DNA of 64,000 nucleotides, taken from contig NC_056752.1 in the NCBI RefSeq assembly GCF_018687715.1, positions 49,203,837 through 49,267,836 on the forward strand. Reading direction: 5' to 3'. Below are positions 23,900 through 35,280 of this stretch, piece by piece (the first letter of the stretch is position 1; each line of letters starts with the position of its first letter). The DNA is from Carya illinoinensis (lineage: Eukaryota; Streptophyta; Magnoliopsida; Fagales; Juglandaceae). Below the pieces are notes generated by a model. That model did no database searches and had not been told where the DNA came from. It worked only from the letters and a program-made list of their open reading frames with translations. Made by a program: the position numbers and the translations under genes.

Positions 23900-26800
23900 A
23901 ATCGGGCTTGGTGTATATTGGATAGGTTTCTAATTTCTCCCTCTTGGGCGATGTTCATTATTATTATGGGCTAGGTGTTTTCTCTTTTATACACCCAGTT
24001 TACTTAACTACGCCTATTGATATTAATACATTTTTACTTACATAAAAAAAATTACCATAGGTACAAAAGTATGCTCCATAGAGATTAATTCATTTATAAG
24101 GAAGAAAAAGAGCTAAAGATTTTATAAATGCATTTACCAGGTCCAAGGGTAGAATTATCGATATATAATTCTAAGAAAAATACACAATAGGAAAGGGTTG
24201 TGATGCTTCTTATATCTAATTCAGAGATAAACCAGAAAAGGAGGTCATATGCAATCATCCAAAAGCATAAAAAAAATTATCGGAAGTAATGTGCATCAAT
24301 TCTAACAGCCATTTAATAAGTATATGAATTGGCAAATCATTAAGCAAGACTAAAACATCTTGGTCAAGAAGCAACTTCGTATGAGATTGTGATGTTTTTA
24401 TTAGATAAAACCACTTCCCATCAAACCTCTGACAGTTTTGGGGAAGTTTCCTTTCGTTAAACAGCATGGAAGCTCTCTTGTATAGCATGTTAATTAATTT
24501 CAATGTTGTATAGCATGTTAATTAATTTCTATGGCACATGTGAAGTTTCCCTTGTGGTTAAGTCATCTAAACTCCATGTCACACCAGCAGATTCCTAGAA
24601 TACAGTGTTATATACCCAATTGATGTGCCTAAAAATATTCCTAATCCAACTTAATAGTTAAACATCATTGCCAAACAGGGTCAGGCATCCCGTACTATTG
24701 CACCATTAGTACAGAAAGCAAGCAGTCTTCAAATGTATCCCAAATCAATGAATAAAGACAAAAGATATCAGTTCTTCAATTCGCTGTTTTTACCTCACTT
24801 TCCACAAGTAATTGCTCCAATGCCTTTGGGAGGTACGGGAATACAGACGCACCTAAAGTCTCCACCATGCGGTGTAAAAAAGACGTGACCTGAATACCTT
24901 ATGCACTAGCATCAGGTAACGGAAACAGTCGATGAAATATCAAAACACAGCACTTCCCAAATCTAACTCTTACCTTACTCCGCAAAGGCTCCACCTTTGG
25001 AAATACAACAAGAACTTGGAGGAGAACATCTAGCGTCTGGATCACAAACGAAAAGATAAATCAAAAGTTAGTGTGAGCATACAAGACGAAATGCCCCTAC
25101 AATTAGTTCTTCACAAAAACAACTCTCATCCATTTACAGACCACAGAAAAATGTCTGAGCAACATCATAATTCAGCTTATTCAGTTTTTCGTATCAAAAC
25201 AATCAACAAACTGACGACATAATTCAACAGCAGTTTTTTTCGTTAGGATGAAGTTAATGAACATACTGATGCTAAAAACGCTATGACAGTGTATTCAACA
25301 TCCTTGATAGAAAAAGCAACATAAGAAAGATGCCAACCTGCTTGAACATGAGACCAATTGCTGGGCGACTAGCAGTTACAAGACGCTCACTGAAGCCCTG
25401 GATCACATATAGACATGTTGAAAATAATTAGCATGCATATTAAGCAGAACAACCTAAACCTAAAGTTGAAAAACTTTTGCACTATTTTTCCAATTTCACT
25501 ATAGTGATGAAAAATAAGGGGAAGAATGAATACAGCGTAACTTTTTTACACCCCCCAAAAAAACTTAAAACTGTCAAGTATAAAGTGACTTGAAACAATT
25601 AGGCTAGAAAATCCACAAGGTAAGATAGAGTGACTTTGTTTACTTTTATAAAAGACTTGTATCGATAAATCATGAGGTTTTATTTACTTGTTTTTATCAG
25701 TACTCATCATGATGTTTTACAAAATCATCACGCATAAAATATCAGAAAAATTCAATGAGGCAGGACGAAAAAGCAAGGAACATATTAAAAGGTCAAAGGT
25801 TGGAAAAGAACCTTGCTGAGAGAGTTAATTGCCATGATTATTTGCTGGATAATACCAGCTTTTGCAGGAGCCTCTTCGGAAGATGATAACTTTGCATGCT
25901 TGACCAATGTATCAACCTGTATTGAAGGATGATTTTGTCAAAATAATATTTATCAAAACTTGGTTGGTTCAAAATTTTAAATGAACGAAGAATTTGGGAG
26001 GAAGGGAAGGGGAGGATAACGAATCCCATTGATAGATAGAGATTGAATTATAACCTGTTGACAAAGGGGAGTGAGCAATGCAGAGAGATAATCAGATTGC
26101 TTTTCCAGCGGTACATCTTCCATCCCAATCAATAAACCAATTGCCTGTTAAGAGTTGATGTACAAATAAGAGCAAAACAAGGCACCGGCAACCTCTATAA
26201 TGAATGATTACTTCATACTCACACATGCACAGATGCAAACTAAAGAAGAACCTCGAGCACGAATGAATACCTCGAAAATGTGACTGCCATCTTCAGATGC
26301 CGGAAGATCTTTTGCTGCATATTCCATACTCGTAAATCGAGCAACTGTATCTTGGAGGCTCTGAAAAATCATGAAAAAATAGGAAGATGGAAAGAGAAAA
26401 GGAATAATGAATAGCAAAATAATCAAACCTCATGAGAGGGAGATACAAAGCGGAATCATACGTAACAAATCCTTAACAGAAAACATAAACTAATAAAAAG
26501 CAGAAGAGTAAGAAATAAAGATTCTTTTTTTTTTATAGGTAGAGTAAGAAATAAAGATTCTATTACCTGCAAAATAGTTTCTATAAAAGGCACGAGCTTC
26601 ACTTTCAGCAATTTTACAACCCTCATGAACAAATAACTTGCCCTTCGGCTCACATTGATGTTTGGATGATGTATACCTCTTTCATCAAGAAAGGCAGCCA
26701 TAACCATAGGAATATATTGGGTGTTTTCCTGAATAAACTTCATAAACCTTGTTACTGTCTCAAGATACACAAGTGCAACGAGCCTATGAGAATGGCAAGG

Positions 26801-28282
26801 AAACCTTGTAGATAAAAGCATTGGCACCAACTCACTCAAAAGCCCACTTCCAGTTCGGATTGACTCATCACTTATTGACTCTCCCAGAGCATAGAAAAGA
26901 TAGAGTGCAGCTTCCACCTCTTCAACATTCCTGTCAGGTGAAGATGCAACAGCACCAGCTAATGAGTTTCTGATAAATATCTGAGTGACATCAGGAGCCA
27001 CGCGACTCACACTGCGAAGCAGCACAAGCAAATCCTTCCTAAACTCAGCCACCCTATCTTCCTCCTCCCTCCCAATTTTATCCAATATCTCAAGATTGTG
27101 GCGGTATGCAGGATCGTAGCGAATATGGGTCCGGATCACCTCTAGTATCTGACCAACATGAAGCAGCTGCTTCTCCCTCAACGGAGAAAGGCTTTTCATA
27201 GTGCCAACATAAGACGAGAGAAATTGCACTATACTAAATGTTGCATCAAACTCACAGTTCTGCATCACATAGAAAACAGAGGGCAGGACTTCATTCAAAA
27301 GCTCCATTGAAACACCCTTTGCTTCCTCAGAATTTAACCGTTTAAAACATTCTAGAACTTCCGCTGCATACCCACTAAGCAATGCAGCTATGCTCGAAAT
27401 GAACTCCGAATCCCCATCTTCAGCTACCAACCCAAAAACCCGACTTATTTGAAGACTCTGCAACAGTGACAGTTTTGATTGCGGTTCCATCCCCTTATAA
27501 ACCACAGCCAACAGACACGCAGCTGCGGCACCACGTAGTTGTTCCGACACCAAAATTAAGTCAAACAATAGTGGGATAAACGCATCATTTGCAATCAAAC
27601 CAATATCAATCCAAGAAATATATCTCCTCATAGACTCTAATACGCTAGTACAGAGTTCCGAATCAGAATTTCTATACAATGAGACAATGTCGTACCAAGC
27701 TCTCACTATCTGTGCCACACACTGCTGCCTCATTGCATCCTTAATTCGACCCGCAGCTGCCATCTCTTCAGAAGTTCGCGTATAGTCCAAACTAATCAAT
27801 TCATCATCTAACGAACTCAAAACCCGACAAAACATATCGATTACAACGGCCCCTTTGCTCAGATGAGGCAAAAAATCAGTAAAGATGGAGGACCAAATTA
27901 ACGGGTACTCAAAATAAATCAAAGTAACCAAAACCTGAGCAAGCTTGTTCTTTATATATGCAGGACCATCTATTACCCCAGCAACATTCTCATCATCGAT
28001 AGGCTCTGAACACGCCATCGAAAATACTGATTTCCTAACGAAAAATTTCTCCTCAGGACTCATTGACGCGTAGCGGATCCGAATAACGTCTTGAAGAGTC
28101 TGTAAACACCAAAATCGGACCTCGACTATGCTTGAGAAGCACAATTTTTTTAAACAAATACTACAAATCGAAGACTTTTCCTTGATTTCATCGCAGTAAT
28201 CCTTGGCCTTCTTTTTCAATCCGTCATCTATGCTACCCGATACATCGAACAATATGAGTATAGCCTTCTCCAAATCATCCAT
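18431..28282 (-). CDS. PSD: Exportin-T, PAUSED orthologue (tRNA nuclear export)
   Basis: Thirteen GT-AG exons join to 986 aa: 28282-26567, 26360-26271, 26144-26055, 25916-25812, 25397-25338, 25036-24974, 24889-24794, 23391-23227, 21614-21441, 21288-21223, 21120-21022, 19640-19494, 18520-18431. Every exon is a multiple of three. The protein starts MDDLEKAILILFD, keeps the family's FWCLQTLQD, YEYPLIWSSI and CKGAVVIDMF-like blocks in the N-terminal importin-beta/Xpo1 region (about residues 30-250), and ends QQNGSVVFR. HEAT-type helices fill the rest. Length is almost that of Arabidopsis PAUSED (about 988 aa by memory). It carries mature tRNA through nuclear pores with Ran-GTP; mutants in Arabidopsis are slow in leaf initiation. 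Exon 1 alone encodes 572 residues; the other exons are short. The gene looks intact. The introns hold a SINE, two MITEs, a LINE tail and a T13G33 tract. Confidence 0.97.
19791..20015 (+). mobile_element. Au-like SINE with 15-bp target-site duplication, in PSD intron 11
   Basis: Body 19806-20000. It carries a box-B-like gggttcaaagctcc, the internal words cttgcgggaaactcctgac and gattagttgggactttgtcc, and an A-rich end. Flanks are aacaacagatctcat (19791-19805) and aacaacagaactcat (20001-20015), 14 of 15 identical. It lies antisense to the host gene. Confidence 0.82.
21836..22110 (+). mobile_element. MITE of the gggcctgtttgg family, in PSD intron 8
   Basis: Starts gggcctgtttggatactcag and contains ttttattgaattttgccaga, gaaaaaattgaataaaaat and attgtttgggagtttgag. 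It shares order and words with the reverse copies at 15655 and 16138. Confidence 0.55.
22120..22297. mobile_element. Foldback MITE with gagtaatgctaga termini, in PSD intron 8
   Basis: The left end gagtaatgctagatacagtc pairs with the reverse complement of the right end (gagaaatgatatttgcagtc). The arms extend through cgtaaaatacacaa / cgtagaatgcgcaa and gtgcaattcctttg-like words. It directly follows the preceding MITE. Confidence 0.65.
23054..23084. repeat. (AT)n microsatellite in PSD intron 8
   Basis: A TA run followed by tttataggtaaacaaaatata, after which the caaaatatatat word repeats. That suggests a small duplication around an ataggt-type insert, like the one at 26505-26561 but less clear. 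Confidence 0.6.
23789..24055 (+). mobile_element. Probable 5'-truncated LINE 3' end, in PSD intron 7
   Basis: The stretch ending catttttacttacataaaaaa has the appearance of an L1-type 3' untranslated tail (ggctaggtgttttctctttt... then ttttacttacat plus an A-run). The A-run lead resembles that of the large LINE here (ttttacttatcaaaa, minus strand at 57885). No coding part survives and no flanking duplication was fixed. Confidence 0.4.
23852..23897. repeat. T13-G33 homopolymer junction
   Basis: Thirteen T followed by thirty-three uninterrupted G. On the PSD sense strand it reads C33 then A13. It may be real or partly an assembly or sequencing artefact. Confidence 0.9.
24479..24528. repeat. 28-bp tandem duplication in PSD intron 7
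   Basis: The word tgtatagcatgttaattaat occurs at 24479 and again 28 bases later at 24507, with spacer caatgt. Confidence 0.85.
26505..26561 (-). mobile_element. 15-bp T9-ATAGGT insertion with perfect 21-bp direct repeats
   Basis: Direct repeats at 26505-26525 and 26541-26561 (both agagtaagaaataaagatt plus ct) flank tttttttttataggt (26526-26540). Read on the minus strand the insert is ACCTAT followed by A9, like the end of a LINE with its poly-A. It lies in PSD intron 1; the proximal repeat ends 4 bases from the GT donor at 26566-26565. This fits target-primed integration of an almost fully truncated transcript. Confidence 0.7.
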
Positions 28283-28660
28283 GCTCCTAAAAAGCGCCCC
28301 CCACCCAAATAAAAAATAAACCCCAATAGTGATTCTTTATTTCTGAACACTCTCTCTAAAACAAATTCTTCCCAGAAAAATTGACAGCTTTCTCCTTCAG
28401 GGTTTTCCACACAATGTTTCTGGAGTTGAGAGATTTGGATGAACAACGAACAGCCCCAAATGGATTTGAGAGAAATCGAGAGCTATGTGAGAACTTACCT
28501 CAAATTCTGATCAGATCAATTGGGGAGATCTTTACAAATATACTCTGTTGTTTGTTAGGGCTAGGGTTTTTCTTTGTTTTCGCGTGCTGTGTTATTAGTA
28601 TTAATTTTCTTTTATCTTTTTGTGTGCTGGAGAGCAGCAGACACTAGGGTTTGTGTTTGC
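28283..28660 (-). promoter_or_regulatory. 5' leader and core promoter region of PSD
   Basis: Directly upstream of the PSD ATG. The first roughly 250 bases are of mixed composition and likely hold the 5' UTR (minus strand). No TATA box could be assigned firmly. Confidence 0.4.
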
Positions 28661-29699
28661 ACTGGATTGTGTTTTATATTTATAGTTTATTTTCCCAGGA
28701 ATATTAGGAATATGATTACTGTAATTAGAAAGGGAGCATACGAGAATGTGCTAAATTACTTAAATATCTCGGGTGTTTTGCGCAGAAAACCTGAAAAACC
28801 TGGACAATCTTGGAATATAGAATTTGGTGTCTTGGGAACCAGTAAAACGTGGGCACGTTAGTTAATGAGCATTAGTGGTGTAGTGATTTACGTGCCAGCG
28901 GTTTCAATTTGTACTGAAACAACGACGTTGACCATTGTGCAACTGCTTAGGTTTCAGCGATGGGCTGAGAGAGACCATGGTATTCAAAGTAACCCGCATC
29001 AGCCCGGCCCAATGATTACAATTCGATCGCTTCATTCCTATTTGCCTCTAAATATCCCTTTTTTTTTAATATTTTAATACAAATAAATTGATATAAATTA
29101 TAATCTTCAAACTGATGTGATTTAATATAATTATTCATATTATAAAATTATTTTTATTATAAATTAAATTTAACACATCACGTAAAATCATGTCAATTTA
29201 TTTTTACAATCTGACGAGATTTGATGTGATTCGTCATATTATAAAATTATTTTTATAATCATATCATTTTATACGATTAGTTTTATATAATTTTTTTATG
29301 TATGTAACAGTCATCGTATTTTTTTTATTCACATATTAATAATAAAGTAAATTATAATGGAAGTGACATCATTTTTTCTGTAAGCATGCATTTCCATTAA
29401 GCAATATGAGTTAACCTGGAAAGAGGTCTAATTGAGAAAAACAGCCTTCTAATAGACTCGTGCCACGTAAGATGCTTATTGTTTTTATCTTGCATTTGCA
29501 TACACCCAATTGAGACTCATACACCCCTCAATGCCCTCACTCCTTCATTTTCGATCTCTCTCTCACTTTTTCATCCCCACACTCATCCCCAACAATGGTT
29601 GACCCAGACATTGGCATCGACAGCACTCGACCCAGACAGTGGCATTGATGGAGCTCTACCCAAACGGTGGCATCGCCCTGGCTATAGCTCCCCCTTTCG
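28661..29699. other. Intergenic region
   Basis: AT-rich at 29050-29400 with repeated words (gtgattcgtcatattataaaattattttta, in pieces, near 29120 and 29230). No gene is recognised. From 29560 the sequence becomes more coding-like and leads into the fragment at 29713. Confidence 0.35.
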
Positions 29700-29712
29700 C
29701 ACGGCACCCAAC

Positions 29713-29830
29713 AAGTGCAGCTCTACCAGAAGGTAGTCGAAGAGGGCATCGATTCCGCTGTGGAAGCCTCCAAGTCTCGTCTCTCTAAAATTCGATCCAC
29801 TTCCTCCGCCCATTTACACCAGACCATTGT
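29713..29830 (+). pseudogene. Single-exon fragment resembling a RHIP1-like coiled-coil protein
   Basis: Frame content QLYQKVVEEGIDSAVEASKS then RLSKIRSTSSAHLHQTI, ending at a possible donor (ATT|GTAATT). From memory this resembles the N-terminal part of plant RGS1-HXK1-interacting protein 1-like proteins. The next exon expected in that family (a DS-QD-KSEY-type block) was not found downstream, and no convincing start exon was found upstream. It is probably an exon-sized duplicate. An intact gene with distant exons is less likely. Confidence 0.4.
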
Positions 29831-29887
29831 AATTTTTCTTACCTCATCATCCTTTTTTTCCTATGGTTCATTGGGGGAGAAAATAAA

Positions 29888-29888
<1 letters not shown>

Positions 29889-29930
<42 letters not shown>
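29889..29930. repeat. (AG)n microsatellite
   Basis: An uninterrupted AG run of about 21 units just downstream of the exon fragment. Confidence 0.95.
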
Positions 29931-29931
<1 letters not shown>

Positions 29932-29939
29932 AAAGTTGG

Positions 29940-31000
29940 GGGTTTTACGATTCAGGCTAATAAACCTCATTTCAAGCGCCTACTTAAGCTCGATATTATG
30001 GCCATTCTTGGCGAACTTCTCTGCCAGATCCAATGCCTCTTGGCCTTTAAGGTTGCCCATTTTCCTTTTTCTATTACTTGTACTAGGAGTTTAGCGCGAT
30101 TTCTTAACTTTCTCACCCCGATTGTTATGGTTTATGGTTTATAATCTACCAACTTCTAAGATTTGTGCCATTGCCTTTACCTAGGTTTTCGAAGATATTT
30201 TGAGGGAACTCTGGTATAAGCCTCAAGTCTTAGTTTGGGTTTGGGTTTTTTTGTTGTGATTAGAGAAATTGGGAGTATGTAATTGCTTGCAAAAGATTGG
30301 GCTCTAGATTGGTAGATGAATTTGACAAAGCCATGATTCAGTGGGAGAAAAAATGATGAATAAATGGGTGACGGAAATGCGGCGGGCCAATCGATTTGGG
30401 TTTTGGTTTTGTTTCAATTGTTAAAGTGATCGTATCGCGGAGTGGTTGTTACAAACCAATTGTTTTGCACATGAGCAGTGACGGTGAGGATGGCAGGGAC
30501 GAAAAACAATGAGGACAATGGTGACGGACAATGGTGAGAATGACGGCGAGGGACAAGGGTGAGGATGAAGGTGTCTCCAATTCATGAAAATCTAGTGTGA
30601 CGAGGTTCATTGTATTTTCAGTAGAATTACTGACGTGGTAAGTTGTGATTGGAGGGCTGCTACTCTAAGTTAAATAGCCTGACCGTCCAGCAACGCTTCA
30701 CAAGCAAGATACACGAGAAAGTAGATCCCACGCATACCTATCAATTCATAAAAATATAAGAATAAAAGAGACATTGAGTCCAATAGCACAATAAATCAAG
30801 CGTTACGTTCTCGCAATACTTAAACAAAGATTTTTCTAGTACGATTAGTAAATTATAGTGCCATTGTTTGAGATAGTGGCAAGTTGTACAACATTGCATT
30901 TCATTATTCTAGATTGCATGAAGATAACCAATTTATCTTCTTCACCAATTTCAATTAAGAAATCGGTAACATAGATGGATGATTAGCTTTAGGTAATTTA
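29940..31000. other. Low-copy-looking intergenic sequence
   Basis: The minus strand at about 30060-29960 reads LKGQEALDLAEKFAKNG then HNIELK and a stop; I do not recognise it. 30475-30590 is a degenerate ggtgacggacaatggtgag-type minisatellite. No complete gene is seen. Confidence 0.3.
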
Positions 31001-31012
31001 AGACTTCATTTG

Positions 31013-31185
31013 GTTATACAAATTATCTCATTTTATATAATTAATACAATTTTTTGAACTCTTATATAAAATACAATAAATAATTTAATTTTATAAATTT
31101 TTAAATAAAATTAACATTATAATAATAATTTATTTAAATTTTAATTTGTATCTTATCTTATTTATGCAATCAAAGAAGCGTTACT
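31013..31185 (-). mobile_element. MITE, gagatgagatgag family (degenerate copy)
   Basis: Starts tttggttatacaaattatct, then the internal order ataaaatacaataaataatt ... taataataatttatttaaat, and closes cttatcttatttatgcaatcaaa: the reverse-oriented skeleton of the copy at 13383. Confidence 0.45.
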
Positions 31186-31562
31186 CAGCCATATTGACGC
31201 TGAGTGCACAGGCCTCACAAATTTCGGAGATAGTGGGATGGAGTGAGGCTCAAATTTAAAGATGTCTTTTTAAAATGTTGGATTTATTGGTATCGTGTAT
31301 GCCATTTCATTATCATAATCATGCAGTCACGTGAAACTAACGGTCGGTCTAAGAGCACGTTAACTTCACGTGTTAATTATTTTACTGCAATACTTCGAAT
31401 TGAGTGATTGGTAGTTGGGGAGTTGTACGGAGTGAAAAGTCACCAAAAGATAGCAAGGAGATCAACAAAAAAATGAAAATAAAAGTAATAAAATTTAATA
31501 TAAAATTATGTCGTATTTATGCACTTCATAAATATTAGTGGAATTATTCAAAATTTTAAAAT

Positions 31563-31857
31563 GTGTATTGGAAGAGAGAAGCCGGCAAGGGAGGGAAAAA
31601 ACTTGTTGGGCTCAATAAAGAGGAGAGGAAGCGCAGCATAGCCCAAGCCTTCCCCCACCCCCTCGGGCCCCTCCGTTCACTTGTAGCCAAACATAAACCC
31701 AAGAGATCTTCGTTCACCCATTTCTCCGTAGTCCGTTACTCTTCGTACTCTCAACCCATCACCACACTTCCACCGTCTTTGACCCTCACCGGACCATCTC
31801 CCTTCACCAAACGTTCCCTGCGAGCTCGGCGGATTCGCAAGTTCCCACCATCTAAGG
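31563..31857 (+). other. TAF9: Probable noncoding first exon (5' UTR) of TAF9
   Basis: A C-rich, low-repeat stretch that ends at a good donor (ccatctaag|gtattcct). It precedes the TAF9 coding exon, whose 5' boundary shows an acceptor (gatatag|gtgaaaac) 21 bases before the ATG. The frame 31563-31868 is open but shows no domain, so I read it as leader rather than protein. The transcription start is not fixed. Confidence 0.5.
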
Positions 31858-32600
31858 TATTCCTCTAATGTTTCTCGTTTTGTTTAAAAAGTTGTGATTG
31901 GTAGAAATCCGGCAATGTTTAAAGTCGTTAAGTTTCGTTGGAAAGTCCTGATTTTTGTGGCCGAAATTCCAAACCCCAGTTTGGATATTGAGGATTTTTG
32001 TTCTTGTTCATTTGTATGCCCCCGGACTCCTTTAGTCACATCACACGGAGCATCGGCTCTCATCTACTTCCTTTGCTAGAACGGAAGTCTCGTTTCTTAT
32101 TCTTTTCACTAGTTATGTAGAGAGAGGAAACTTTTTGAAAGCATTTGTCAAGTTCACAAGTTAAGAAAAAGGTAAATTTACATGCTTTCGTAGTTCCGAT
32201 ACAATTTTTTGAATCCTTGTTGACAAGCTTGGGATTTTGTTAGTTTGATTTGATTTTATTTCGTTTTACGCTCAAGAATGAAGCGTCGCCACTCAAACCT
32301 AGATATTTGGGCTTATATGAGTAGAGACATGAAACATGTGAACAGATACAGTTTAAGCTCTCTCAGCAATAGCTTGCTACAAATACCCGTCTTAGCTGGA
32401 TGACTGGTTTCTTTTGGCCAAGCCACTTTTGGATTTCTTTCAAATACGTTTCTGCCCAATCGTTCTACTTCGGATGTTTGTTATTAATTTCTTGAGTTCA
32501 TGTTCGAAGTTTTTCTATAATAATCTGGCGTACCGTACGATCACAACTTCCCTCAGTTTCATAAATTGTCATTTAGCCTTTGATTCCTGTAATGAAATAT

Positions 32601-32876
32601 GGATGGTTAACCCCAAGGGATTGGCTCAAGTGATAAGGCCTTGGTTTTGAGGTATCACTTTTCTTAAGGTCTAAGGTTCAATACCTCATGAGTCTAAACA
32701 ATCAATTTGGGGTCACACCTACCGGTGAAAAGTCAATGATTTAGCCGGTTTCGTGTAGGAAAACTTCTGAGAGTGCAGTGCACGAGACCGGGGCTTAATC
32801 TACAGGGGTGGGTCCAAAGGTCCCTGCTTTGGAGAGGTTCCCCGACATAAAAAATTAAAAAAAAAAAGGGATGGTT
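32601..32876 (+). mobile_element. Au-like SINE with 8-bp duplication, in the TAF9 leader intron
   Basis: Body 32609-32868 with box-A-like ttggctcaagtgataaggcc and box-B-like aaggttcaatacctc, later words gcttaatctacaggggtggg and an A-rich tail. Flanked by ggatggtt at 32601-32608 and 32869-32876. Confidence 0.8.
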
Positions 32877-33018
32877 CAAAATTGTGTTTAAGAATTGGCT
32901 TGGCTAGGAAAGGTTATGCCTATTAAGTTTACCTATTAGAAAGAAAAGGTTATACCTATTAACTTATTGGAGAACCCCATTATTCTTCCTGATATAGGTG
33001 AAAACACTACTAAAGAAA

Positions 33019-34253
33019 ATGGCTGAGGGAGACGAGGACCTGCCAAGGGATGCAAAGATTGTGAAGTCACTGCTGAAATCAATGGGTGTTGAGGACTATG
33101 AACCTCGTGTCGTACACCAATTTTTGGAACTGTGGTATCGGTATGTAGTTGATATATTGACAGATGCACAGGTATACTCAGAGCATGCTGGTAAGCCTGC
33201 TATAGACTGCGATGATATCAAGCTTGCCATTCAGTCAAAAGTGAATTTTAGCTTTTCTCAACCACCACCAAGAGAGGTAACTTTGGCTCACAATCTTCCA
33301 CACTTTGCAAAACCATCTATGATCTTCGCCTCGAACTAATTTTAAATTTCATTAGAAATTCAATTCAGTATGCTTAATTGTATTAAGATAATTATCTGGC
33401 GCACACTGTGGCACTGATCTTTGAGAGTGCCGGCATTCAAGAGCCAACAGTCTCTTAAAAGACTTTTAAGAATTTGGCTATTGAAGGCAGTTTCCAAGGA
33501 TATTGCATGGGGAAATTTAACACATTTGAAAAGCACAATTTCAAAACAGTTAATGAAGACTAAGGTCAGAAGTCCCTAACCATACATAAATTCTAAGGTA
33601 ATGTTATATTTTTAGTTTTGGCGTTTGGGTTGGAAGCAACTTTCGCTTAGCTGAAGCAGGTATTCTATCTTTGCATGAATAGCACGAAAGACTAGTAATT
33701 GTAATCCACAGTGCATGACCCACTTTTTTTTCCTAATATTTAGTCCTTTATGAAAATATTTCTTAATGTGTTCTCGGTTGGTTCAGACGATTGCTAGAGC
33801 TGGAATTTATGTGGCTATGCTTAAATATCATGAAACCATAGGTTCTACATGAACTTGTGATGCACTTACTCACATATTTAAGGTCACTTTACCAGACTTG
33901 TATTTAAACTCTTGCCTCGTGTGATGACCAGTATTATTTATGGTGAAAGATGTGATGTATATATTCAGTTAATCATATATCAGGTCCTACTAGAACTGGC
34001 TCGGAACCGGAACAAAATACCATTGCCAAGGTCAATAGCTGGGCCTGGAATTCCTCTCCCACCGGAACAGGACACACTGATCAGCCCCAACTACCAACTT
34101 GCAATCCCAAAGAAGCAATCTTCCCCAGCAGTCGTGGAAACAGAGGAGGACGAGGAGGGTGTCGATCCCAGCCCCTCACAAGAACAGAGGACAGACATGC
34201 CACAGCATACTCCTCAAAGAGTGTCCTTTCCCCTCACAAAACGTCCCAAGTGA
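33019..34253 (+). CDS. TAF9: TFIID subunit TAF9
   Basis: Two coding exons, 33019-33276 and 33984-34253, join to 175 aa (GAGAG|GTAACT donor, ATATCAG|GTCCTA acceptor, phase 0). The N-terminal histone fold, about residues 8-80, carries [35 protein letters not shown] and [14 protein letters not shown]. The conserved block [20 protein letters not shown] crosses the exon junction and [19 protein letters not shown] follows. The tail is acidic (ETEEDEEG) and ends [14 protein letters not shown]9 pairs with TAF6 by its histone fold in TFIID and SAGA. Length is close to Arabidopsis TAF9 (At1g54140, about 183 aa by memory). The frame could be read from a GTG 21 bases upstream, but that lies at the exon border, and the ATG at 33019 fits the family. 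Confidence 0.97.
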
Positions 34254-34768
34254 AAACTTCATCAACCGTGTAGTAGCAATTAGATCCATTTTATCTGAAG
34301 TAATGACTTCTCGATTATGAAGAGACCTGCAAAGCGCAACATTGCAGGAGGTGGGGGAGATTCAAATTGCAGATATTGGTAGCTGTACCGAAATTAAAAT
34401 GAAAGGGGCAAAAGATCATCAAGAATGGGGCAATATTTCATGTTTCAGTGATTCACTTTAATGAATAATTATACTTATCATTTGCATATAGCACACTTAT
34501 TTTATTTTATTTTTTTATTTTTATTTTTATATCAAGTATGTAGTGTATGGATAATAAGTAGAACAATTCAATTAGTTTAACAAGAATAAAATAAAATTAA
34601 AATTAAAAAATAATAATTTTAAAATATATAAAATGTGTGGTGTACGATAATGAATAGCATTCTTCGTGATAGCAACTTGTAAGAAGTGTGTCACTTCGAA
34701 GGACTTTAAAATCACATTGCATCGTTTATTCACTTGTACAAAACTATTTGTAGTGGCCATTTGAGTTG

Positions 34769-35280
34769 CATCTTTTTTCTTCGAGGTCTTGGAATCAAAA
34801 TATTTCTAGTTAGCACTTGCATAAAATTACTTCAATAGTTCATTTTCATGAAACGTCCAGTTGGGTGCATAAAGGCCTTTAATTGATCTTAATTCATCTT
34901 ATCGAATTATTATTATTTTTAAAATTTTTTTATAAAATATAATAAATGATTAAATTTTTTTAAATTTTAAAATAATATTATTATTAAAAATTAATATTTT
35001 ATTTAACTTTTAATTTTAATTTACATCTTTTTTTGTTTGAGGACTTTGAATCAAAATATTTCTAGTTAGCACTTGCATAAAATTACTTCAATAGTTTATT
35101 TTCATGAAATGTCCAGTTGGGTGCATAAAGGCCTTTAATTCATCTTATCGAATTATTATTATTTTTTAAATATTTTTATAAAATATAATAAATAATTAAA
35201 TTTTTTTAATTTTAAAATAATAATAATATTAAAAATTAATATTTTATTTAACTTCTAACTTTAATTTTAATACATTTACC
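34769..35280. repeat. Tandem duplication, period about 255 bp, enclosing a MITE
   Basis: Copy 1 34769-35023, copy 2 35024-about 35275. Shared words include atcaaaatatttctagttag, cacttgcataaaattacttc and gtccagttgggtgcataaag. Each copy ends in a reverse-oriented gagatgagatgag-family MITE skeleton (tcatcttatcgaattattat ... ttttatttaactt). A 10-bp word (ttgatcttaa) is missing from copy 2. Confidence 0.88.
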
